The position numbers were made by a program, and so were the translations under genes. Source: JAUNSR01 sp036655355 (lineage in GTDB: Bacteria > Bacteroidota > Bacteroidia > Bacteroidales > JAUNSR01). From it: a DNA stretch of 64,000 nucleotides. Each line of letters starts with the position of its first letter. Position 1 is the first letter of the stretch. The stretch spans positions 281,040 through 345,039 of the forward strand of contig JAVVQG010000002.1 of NCBI GenBank assembly GCA_036655355.1, read 5' to 3'. Below are positions 28,231-34,516 of the stretch, in pieces. The notes under the pieces were generated by a model. The model was not told where the DNA came from and searched no databases. It worked only from the letters and a program-made list of their open reading frames with translations.

Positions 28231-29436
28231 CTATATGTGATGTTTGAATTGATAGATTATAATTACGGGATTATCATCTTCGCCAATTTCAAGTGCTGAG
28301 GGTCCTCCAATTAAATGCCCCTTTTCTCTTAAAGCTGAAATTAAAGACGCACTGACAACTTGTGCACGACTATTCTCATTACAGTGAAATTCCGGCCAAA
28401 AAGGGATGCCTCCGTCAAAATCATTCTTTATTCCTATAACATTATTTCCGGGTATCATTCCGCTCGATGCAATATAATCGTCATGAGCCCGCTGCGACTT
28501 AAGTTCCCCTGTACTTTTATCATAATGCAATAAATAGATATTCTCCCCTTTATACAACCTGACAAAAAAGGAATTTCCCGTTTCAAAGAAGTCATAGACA
28601 CCTATTGTCTGTTCATTTTCTATAGCTGGATCTCCGAGACGACTTATATCTGCGATGTTCGCGTAATAATCTGATTCATTCTGGCGTTGTAAGATATACG
28701 CAGGTGTAATGCCATTCGATGAAATATCAAAAACGGTATCGTTACAACTCGTAAAAAGTAAAACATTTTTAGATGAGGGAGAGAAACATATCTCTTTCAT
28801 AAAACACACATCTTCCTTTAAAGTGCTAGGATAAAGATTTTTGGAAGCTTTCAAAGCACCCTCTTTTGTCATCAGAGCACCAGCCCACGGCGCATTCTGA
28901 ATTGGACTCATAATCAATCCTTTTAATGCAAAATCACCATTTGGCAATTTATACATTCCTGCTGCTTGAGAAGGAATGACTGAATCCTTTCTCAAAAAGA
29001 CGCCATCAAAAGAGTATATCAATCGAGAATCACCATATTGAAATATTGATAACTCCCGAAGGTCAGTTTCTATCGCCAATTCACTTACCAAACCGTATTC
29101 ACCCGGCCCACCTCCGGGACGACCGATGGGGCGGACAAATTTACCTTTTCGATCAAACTGCAAAACCTGTCTGGTTTTACCGTTATACATGAACAGATAC
29201 TCATCGGAGAGCTGTAAATTAAGAAGATTACTGATTAGACAAGAGTCATTCGTTTCTAGAGGTATGTATTCTACATGCGCTATTTCCTTTTTTAGTTCAA
29301 TTGAAGATTCTTTTCCAATTATTGTTCTGACATCAAGTACCGGAATCTGAGAACTTGGCTGTTGCTTCGGTTGGCAGCCTAAAAGCGTTACAGCCATGCA
29401 ACTGATATAAAATGCATGATGGATGGATTCTTTCAT
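28231..29436 (-). CDS. 6-bladed beta-propeller lipoprotein
   Basis: 401 residues. Lipobox TLLGC (Cys about 21). Family landmarks are VEYIPLETNDSCLISNLLNL, QFDRKGKFVRPIGRPGGGPG and a final closing strand GEDDNPVIIIYQFK. It shares layout with the lipoproteins at 15.6 and 30.3 kb: signal, entry strand with an IPLET motif, GxGPGE turn and acidic C-terminal strand. It stands alone with 126 bp before the next gene on the same strand. The role is unknown. Confidence 0.85.
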   Translation of the reverse strand: MKESIHHAFYISCMAVTLLGCQPKQQPSSQIPVLDVRTIIGKESSIELKKEIAHVEYIPLETNDSCLISNLLNLQLSDEYLFMYNGKTRQVLQFDRKGKFVRPIGRPGGGPGEYGLVSELAIETDLRELSIFQYGDSRLIYSFDGVFLRKDSVIPSQAAGMYKLPNGDFALKGLIMSPIQNAPWAGALMTKEGALKASKNLYPSTLKEDVCFMKEICFSPSSKNVLLFTSCNDTVFDISSNGITPAYILQRQNESDYYANIADISRLGDPAIENEQTIGVYDFFETGNSFFVRLYKGENIYLLHYDKSTGELKSQRAHDDYIASSGMIPGNNVIGIKNDFDGGIPFWPEFHCNENSRAQVVSASLISALREKGHLIGGPSALEIGEDDNPVIIIYQFKHHI

Positions 29437-29562
29437 GGGTTTCTTATTATTAGTTCAAACTAATATGGATAATAGGGACAAAGCATATATTTAATTACAA
29501 ATTTCTCAATTCCGATTCTTCTGAAAAACTATTTAATTACCAGCTCTTTCTATACAAGCAAA

Positions 29563-30303
29563 TTAAAAGTCTTTGAGATAAAAAGGGATTTTAACCTCTT
29601 TGGATAAATCAAAATCGAGACTTCGGGAAGTGGTGTTTTCTCCTGAAATGTAATACATTATCATATTTTCGTTATCGAAAAGCAATTGAGATCTGTAATT
29701 TAAACTTCCTCTTCTAGTAATCAACTTCGCTGTGTTTTCCTCAATTTTGTGCGCTACAATTATTTCCATTTCATGAGGACGATGATAAAATTGAATATAT
29801 CCCCAAATCTTTCTATTGATTGCAGGAAGTATTTCTTCTTTATTGTATAAGTTGAAACTCAACAAGGAGTGAGAATCTGTTTCCCATTTCCCTAAAAAAG
29901 GCGTTTTTTTAAGATTATCAATGTCTGATTGGTACCTTATTATTCTTTTATCGATAATCTTAAACTGATCTTCTCCCTTTATTTCTGATTCTAAATAAAC
30001 CAGGTTATCAGCTTTATCACGCATTTCCTTTACAACTTCGTATTCTTCTGTATCATTTTCTATTCTCCCTGGTGTTGATAATAACCAATTATTTATCTCC
30101 TTATTGCAATAGAGTGTATCTATATCCTTAATAGATTTCCATTCCTCCCCTTCGCGCTTAAAAAATTGTTTCTCCTGCTTCACCGAATAAACAGAACCAT
30201 ATAATGGCTCACCGTTCAGATATCCGGTTGGTGTGGATTTTTGTTGAGAAGAACAGGACAGCAACAAAATAGATACACATAGCTGTATTACAATGTTTTT
30301 CAT
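29563..30303 (-). CDS. Lipoprotein of unknown function
   Basis: About 246 residues from the ATG at 30303 (an in-frame TTG at 30312 is less likely, since the signal peptide MKNIVIQLCVSILLLSC begins at the ATG). Lipobox LLSC. The rest is hydrophilic with no repeats or known motif that I can name; YLNGEPLYGSVYSVKQEKQF early in the mature part recalls lipoproteins built from short MORN-like strands. It begins 13 bp after the stop of the propeller gene at 30317-31438 and is almost certainly in its operon, so it may be a functional partner of that propeller. Confidence 0.75.
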   Translation of the reverse strand: MKNIVIQLCVSILLLSCSSQQKSTPTGYLNGEPLYGSVYSVKQEKQFFKREGEEWKSIKDIDTLYCNKEINNWLLSTPGRIENDTEEYEVVKEMRDKADNLVYLESEIKGEDQFKIIDKRIIRYQSDIDNLKKTPFLGKWETDSHSLLSFNLYNKEEILPAINRKIWGYIQFYHRPHEMEIIVAHKIEENTAKLITRRGSLNYRSQLLFDNENMIMYYISGENTTSRSLDFDLSKEVKIPFYLKDF

Positions 30304-30316
30304 AGTAGCCAACGTA

Positions 30317-31438
30317 TTATTTTAATTTGAATAGTATTAAATTCGGATTGCTTTCATCAACAATATCATCACTACCCGTATTAAAGGCTCTTCCTTTCCC
30401 CTGCACCCGTTCTAACCGATCCGAAAGTCCAACCGGATTAAATGCGGAGATGAGATATTCGTCCGTTGAACCACATATACCCACCATGCTTTGCAAATCC
30501 AATATTTCAATTAATTCTGAAAGAGTGCAAGTATAATTTAGCTTATTCTTCTTATCATAAAATCCTAGAAATAACTTTCCATTATGAATGTATTGTATGA
30601 ACAAAATCCTATTGGTTTCTTCTATTTTACAGTCAGTTATATAATCAGAATTAAATAGATTTGTTATGAAGTTTTCTTTATTACTATTTGATTTCAGATA
30701 AGAGATTGTTGGAAAATCTGCAGTCTGGAAAGAAAAATCCCAAGCTAACTCAAATTCCGAATCAGACACATTGTATATTCTACCTTCATAAGGAGGATAT
30801 AAATAGACTGAATCGTTGTATTGATAAAAATATGAATGAAATCCGTAGCCGTAGCCACTAAAGAATTCCGATTTACACCCCTTTTTTAGAACATTGAAGC
30901 CTAAATCTGTTGTAATAAAATATGTTTCCGGTTCTTCCCGAGGATATCCTACTTTAGAAAAAAAGATATAGGTTGAATCTGATAATGGTTTTGAATTCCT
31001 AAAATTGAACGGGACACTAATCTTATCCATAAATTCCAGAGAATGTCTGTCATAATTAAGAATTGCTTGTTGAGAGATATCCGTAATCATGATTTTATCT
31101 TTTCCCGGAGTGAGGCTAATCGAATTAGGTGAAACATATCCTTTTGGACCCTCTCCTTTCTGACCTAATTGCTTGATAAAATGACCTTGTAAATTAAATG
31201 CAAAGATTTTACCTTGTATGACGTCCAATACAAACACCGTATCTCCGCAGATCACAACTTCACCAATGTTTCTGATTAACGCATCATCTGTGGTTTCCAA
31301 TGGTATTATTTTATATTCAAAGGAGTCTCTAAGTTGCGATACATCATTATCTCCGAATTCGATATGATCCACTTTTGACTGTGATGTACTGCACGAGATT
31401 AATAACATGGATATTAAAAGACTATATATATGCTTCAT
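30317..31438 (-). CDS. 6-bladed beta-propeller lipoprotein
   Basis: 373 residues with lipobox LLISC (Cys 16). Family landmarks: EYKIIPLETTDDALIRNIGE, FAFNLQGHFIKQLGQKGEGP, and the closing strand DESNPNLILFKLK at the extreme C-terminus. It is followed at 13 bp by a second lipoprotein gene. Upstream on the same strand lie a collapsed relative (31492-31617) and a broken relative (31693-32355), so this is one member of a local tandem family. Confidence 0.85.
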   Translation of the reverse strand: MKHIYSLLISMLLISCSTSQSKVDHIEFGDNDVSQLRDSFEYKIIPLETTDDALIRNIGEVVICGDTVFVLDVIQGKIFAFNLQGHFIKQLGQKGEGPKGYVSPNSISLTPGKDKIMITDISQQAILNYDRHSLEFMDKISVPFNFRNSKPLSDSTYIFFSKVGYPREEPETYFITTDLGFNVLKKGCKSEFFSGYGYGFHSYFYQYNDSVYLYPPYEGRIYNVSDSEFELAWDFSFQTADFPTISYLKSNSNKENFITNLFNSDYITDCKIEETNRILFIQYIHNGKLFLGFYDKKNKLNYTCTLSELIEILDLQSMVGICGSTDEYLISAFNPVGLSDRLERVQGKGRAFNTGSDDIVDESNPNLILFKLK

Positions 31439-31491
31439 AGATTGATCTACCTTTGTAATTTTATCCCCTCCGTATCATAGAAATATCAGAT

Positions 31492-31617
31492 TTAAGATTG
31501 TTCCTTCTTCTTATAGAGAACAAGAATCGTGTTGTTATCGTCTTCATCCGGCTTTTTATTACATGATAACGTAAAAACAGAAGCTATAATCCGGATGAAC
31601 ACGTTTGTCTTTTTCAT
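31492..31617 (-). CDS. 41-residue mini-lipoprotein, likely an internally deleted propeller gene
   Basis: ATG at 31617, TAA at 31492-31494. The product has a complete lipoprotein signal (MKKTNVFIRIIASVFTLSC) followed at once by KKPDEDDNNTILVLYKKK. The second part matches the last, propeller-closing strand of the neighbouring 6-bladed lipoproteins (EDDNPVIIIYQFK, ESNPNLILFKLK, DDNDILVFFKL). The simplest reading is a deletion that joined the first ~20 and last ~20 residues in frame. It could still be a translated small lipoprotein; otherwise it is a pseudogene. Confidence 0.55.
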   Translation of the reverse strand: MKKTNVFIRIIASVFTLSCNKKPDEDDNNTILVLYKKKEQS

Positions 31618-31692
31618 GAATATAATCTTTCTGTAAATGAGTAAAACAAGAATTACTGTGTATATGATTTACATTAACAGAGAAGCATTTAA

Positions 31693-32355
31693 CTAGGATT
31701 TTAAAAAATACAATAACAAAATATAGTTATCTTCTTCGGTTACATCTTTCACAATAGGGAAATACTCTTTTAACCCCGAATAGTCTGAGTCTATAAGTAA
31801 TATTGGATTTACAGGTTCTATAAGTATATTCTCACTGGAAAATCTGGGTAAAAATCTATTATAGTTATTAATAAGATTGTTCTTAATTTCTCCTCCCATA
31901 ATATTGCTTTCTAGTTTATTTTGGAATGCATAACGTATTTCGTTATTCTTATTATAGAAAGAAATAATATTGTACTGATTAGAAATGAAGACTGATTCTT
32001 TTATTTAATAAGGAAAATCATTTGAATAATTAGTTGATTCAAAGAATGATATATTATTATCTGACGGGAAAGCGTATTTCCCGAAATCTAAACTCGAATA
32101 CAGGACTAATTTCCCTTCCTTTATCTCAAAAACATTATTGCTCCCTCTGTCTGAGTAATAAATAATACTCCCATCTGAACTAAAAACATTTCCATCTCCC
32201 CAACAAACAAGGTTATCAATTTCGTGATCTTGTATTTTTATATCTCGCTTAGATATGTTAGTTGTTTCATTTCCTTTAATGGCCAATAATTCATAATCCA
32301 CCCCAGATGATTGACCAAAAGCATTACATAGGAGTTTAATGTGTAAGAAAATCAA
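31693..32355 (-). pseudogene. Broken 6-bladed beta-propeller lipoprotein
   Basis: A single minus-strand reading frame runs from about 32355 to the stop at 31693 with one internal TAA at 32005-32007. Before it the frame reads ... FGKYAFPSDNNISFFES and NYSNDFPY; after it, IKESVFISNQYNIISFYNKN ... ending DVTEEDNYILLLYFLKS, the acidic closing strand of the propeller family. There is no ATG before the internal stop (the apparent start is TTG), no signal peptide and no lipobox, so the 5' half is gone. The piece is a decayed relative of the lipoproteins at 28.2 and 30.3 kb. Confidence 0.65.
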
Positions 32356-32970
32356 ATATAGGCATATTTTTTAATTAATATTTTACAATATATACATTTA
32401 CCCGTTTTAAAGCATTCCCGGCAAACTACCCGCAATAATAAACGATCTGGATGAAGCCTAAGATCAGAAAAAAAGAGCCGATTAGCAGATAAATGGTTTA
32501 TTCGAAACTGAAGTGTAGAATCTAGATATAATTTGAAGAGGAGTCACGAAGAGAAAAAATTGATTATATTTCTAATTATCAGCGGTATTGAGATAAATAG
32601 TCCTTATATTTACAAAAACAAACACTTATTCAAGTGTATAAACACTCAGTTTCCACTCATTCCCCAAACTTTCGGGAGCTGAAAACGACGGATTCATCGC
32701 AATTAATTAAAAATAGAACGTCAGAGAGAACGTTCTTACGCAACTGAATAAAAGGAGGCGTCATTAACTCGTTTCCGATTAACAACATAAAAAGAGGTTG
32801 TTAAATTTTATTTTCATAAATCGCATTCCATTTTTACTTTTTAACAGCTTTGATTTCACGCCGATGAATCCATGCGGATTCCCTCCCCAAAATTTCATTC
32901 AATGATCCTTCGAAACCCCTTCCTGAAGCAGGAAAACGTTAAACTGATGCCTAGACAATGATGTCGGGAC
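32356..32970. other. Gene-free AT-rich region
   Basis: No open frame on either strand looks like a gene. TATATTTG on the minus strand (complement of 32353-32360) could be a leftover promoter for the broken propeller gene. A plus-strand promoter-like TTGAGATAAATAGTCC + TATATTTA lies near 32588-32611. A short inverted repeat AGAACGT/ACGTTCT is at 32715-32736. Confidence 0.4.
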
Positions 32971-33050
32971 CGCGGTGAAACGAAACTTCATCCGCCGTGA
33001 AACGAGCCGTTGGACACGGTGATACGAAACTTCAACCACGGGGTAATCAT
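32971..33050. repeat. 22-bp tandem repeat, about 3.5 units
   Basis: Units begin at 32971, 32993, 33015 and a partial one at 33037, an exact 22-bp period. The core is C-(A/G)-CGGTGAAACGAAACTTCA with drift in the second unit (GTGAAACGAGCCGTT) and third (GGTGATACGAAACTTCA). It lies in the gene-free stretch and has no open frame. Confidence 0.75.
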
Positions 33051-33166
33051 TGTTTTATAGGAGCACATTGACTTTTTATCGGATTCAGTAAAACTTTCAC
33101 TGGAAAACTGGTTGTTATTGAAGGTTTTAACATCGCTTTCCCTCTGTTTTCATTGAAAAATTAACC

Positions 33167-33219
33167 AAAAAAGATCGGGTCAAAACGAAAGATTCATCCG
33201 TTTTGACCCGATCTTTTTT
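33167..33219. terminator. Strong bidirectional hairpin terminator with no adjacent gene
   Basis: Perfect 21-bp stem: AAAAAAGATCGGGTC + AAAACG pairs with 33199-33219 around an 11-nt loop, with A and T runs on both sides. No coding gene ends nearby on either strand. Confidence 0.8.
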
Positions 33220-33412
33220 GACGATGCAAGCTGAGACTCGTCGCTATATAATAGTTACAATAAACTGATTTATTGCTTAACCCAAACGCGGATACGCATG
33301 CGTTTCTACAAGTGTATTTAACGTCAATCGATTTTCTCCCCTTTTGGAGATGAAAGCATTTCAATGCTATTTTAAACTCAAATTCGGCGAACGACTGTGT
33401 TATTCTAAGGAT

Positions 33413-33480
33413 ATTTTCGGGGAATGAATACATTATTCTCAGTAAATATTCTGAGAATAATGTATTCATTCCCCGAAAAT
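33413..33480. repeat. Perfect 30-bp inverted repeat with 8-nt loop
   Basis: The left arm 33413-33442 (starts ATTTTCGGGG, ends ATTCTCAG) is the exact reverse complement of 33451-33480; the loop is TAAATATT. There is no T-run, so it is not a standard terminator. It sits between the gene-free region and the dispersed repeat copy at 33499. Confidence 0.9.
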
Positions 33481-33498
33481 GAGGTATCATAGAGAAAC

Positions 33499-33562
33499 AA
33501 ATGCGCCATCTATATACCTTTAGTTCGGTAACTCAACTTTAGATGAGCTCTGGCGATTTCAT
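33499..33562 (+). repeat. Dispersed structured repeat, single copy
   Basis: AAATGCGCCATCTATATACC ... ACTCAACTTTAGATGAGCTC ... TGGCGATTTCAT. It keeps all three potential stems, with CTCA/TGAG preserved although the loop differs from other copies. Confidence 0.8.
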
Positions 33563-33566
33563 CAAC

Positions 33567-33605
33567 AAAAAAAGGTTGCCTGAAAATAATATTCAGACAA
33601 CCTCT
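33567..33605 (-). terminator. Terminator of tRNA-Arg
   Basis: On the minus strand AGGTTGTCTGAA pairs with TTCAGGCAACCT (one mismatch) and is followed by a run of seven T. It begins about 12 nt after the tRNA 3' end. Confidence 0.85.
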
Positions 33606-33616
33606 TCGTTTTATTG

Positions 33617-33688
33617 TACTCCCGCGCGGAATCGAACCGCGATCAAAGGAACCGGAATCCTCCATTCTATCCATTAAACTACGGGAGC
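33617..33688 (-). tRNA. tRNA-Arg (anticodon CCG)
   Basis: The 72-nt minus-strand cloverleaf has acceptor GCTCCCG/CGGGAGT (G1-T72 wobble), D arm GTTT-AATGGATA-GAAT, anticodon stem GAGGA/TCCTT with loop TTCCGGT giving anticodon CCG, TPsiC arm CGCGG-TTCGATT-CCGCG and discriminator A. CCA is not encoded. A rho-independent terminator follows. Confidence 0.95.
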
Positions 33689-33724
33689 AGCTTTTGATGC
33701 GTGACAAAAATAGAAAATAATCCT

Positions 33725-33732
33725 TAGCTTTG
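33725..33732 (+). promoter_or_regulatory. ung -7 promoter element
   Basis: TAGCTTTG matches TAnnTTTG and lies 31 nt before the ung start codon. Confidence 0.55.
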
Positions 33733-33762
33733 CAAATAAGAACTAATTAAAAGGCAATTGAC

Positions 33763-34425
33763 ATGGAGGTACAAATAGAAGAAAGCTGGAAAAAAAAGCT
33801 GGCGGATGAATTTGAAAAGCCCTATTTTGAACAACTTACGGAGTTTGTCAGAAATGCATACCGCACCTCAACGGTATATCCGGAAGGAAAAAATATTTTT
33901 AATGCATTTTATCACACCCCGTTTGATAAGGTAAAAGTGGTGATTATCGGACAGGATCCCTACCACGGCCCCAACCAAGCACACGGACTTTGTTTCTCTG
34001 TGCAAGACGGCGTTAAGGTGCCCCCTTCTTTGGTGAATATCTACAAGGAGATTGAAGCGGAAACCGGTAAAGCCGCGCCCGCTTCCGGAAATCTGACCCA
34101 CTGGGCGGATCAGGGCGTATTCCTTTTAAATGCCACGCTGACCGTAGAAGCCGGTAAAGCAGCCTCCCATCAAGGGAAAGGGTGGGAAGAGTTCACAGAT
34201 GCCGTCATCAAGAAATTATCAGACGAAGGTGAAAATATCGTTTTCCTGCTCTGGGGAAGTCCGGCTCAAAAGAAAGGTCGCTTCATCGATCGGACGAAAC
34301 ACTTGGTTCTGGAATCACCACATCCTTCGCCGCTATCCGCTTACCGTGGATTTTTAGGAAATGGTCATTTCAATCGTACAAATGAATACCTGACGGCACA
34401 CGGGTTGACTCCGATTAACTGGTAA
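33763..34425 (+). CDS. ung: Uracil-DNA glycosylase, family 1
   Basis: 220 residues, the usual length. The water-activating loop is GQDPYHG with Asp65 as catalytic base (E. coli Asp64) and Tyr67 blocking thymine. The uracil-recognition segment LLNATLTV contains the specificity Asn, and the DNA-intercalation loop is HPSPLSAYRGFLG with catalytic His187 (same number as E. coli). It removes uracil from DNA to start base excision repair. It is monocistronic, preceded by its own promoter element and closed by a strong bidirectional terminator shared with the convergent LptD-like gene. Confidence 0.98.
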   Translation: MEVQIEESWKKKLADEFEKPYFEQLTEFVRNAYRTSTVYPEGKNIFNAFYHTPFDKVKVVIIGQDPYHGPNQAHGLCFSVQDGVKVPPSLVNIYKEIEAETGKAAPASGNLTHWADQGVFLLNATLTVEAGKAASHQGKGWEEFTDAVIKKLSDEGENIVFLLWGSPAQKKGRFIDRTKHLVLESPHPSPLSAYRGFLGNGHFNRTNEYLTAHGLTPINW

Positions 34426-34442
34426 CTCCCTTTATACAAAAA

Positions 34443-34491
34443 GGAGGCTCTTTAATTCAAACCAATGAATTAAAGAGCCTCCTCTTTTTTT
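34443..34491. terminator. Bidirectional terminator between ung and the LptD-like gene
   Basis: Perfect 17-bp stem GGAGGCTCTTTAATTCA / TGAATTAAAGAGCCTCC (34443-34459 and 34466-34482), 6-nt loop, then TCTTTTTTTT. Confidence 0.9.
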
Positions 34492-34516
34492 CCGGGTTAA
34501 TTCCCGAATGTCGTAT

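Noticed and set aside
28099..28299. 66-codon open frame on the plus strand
   Set aside because: Its end overlaps the 3' end of a propeller lipoprotein gene; no signal, no motif and no promoter.
33194..33490. 98-codon open frame on the minus strand
   Set aside because: It is built from the perfect hairpin and terminator sequence; low coding likelihood.
25758..33500. NVEALA-type small peptide genes, often near propeller lipoproteins in Bacteroidota
   Set aside because: I scanned the gaps for a short signal followed by an N-V-E-A-L-A-like motif and saw none.
33510..33707. 65-codon open frame across the tRNA
   Set aside because: It covers the tRNA-Arg and its terminator; its tail is repeat-derived.
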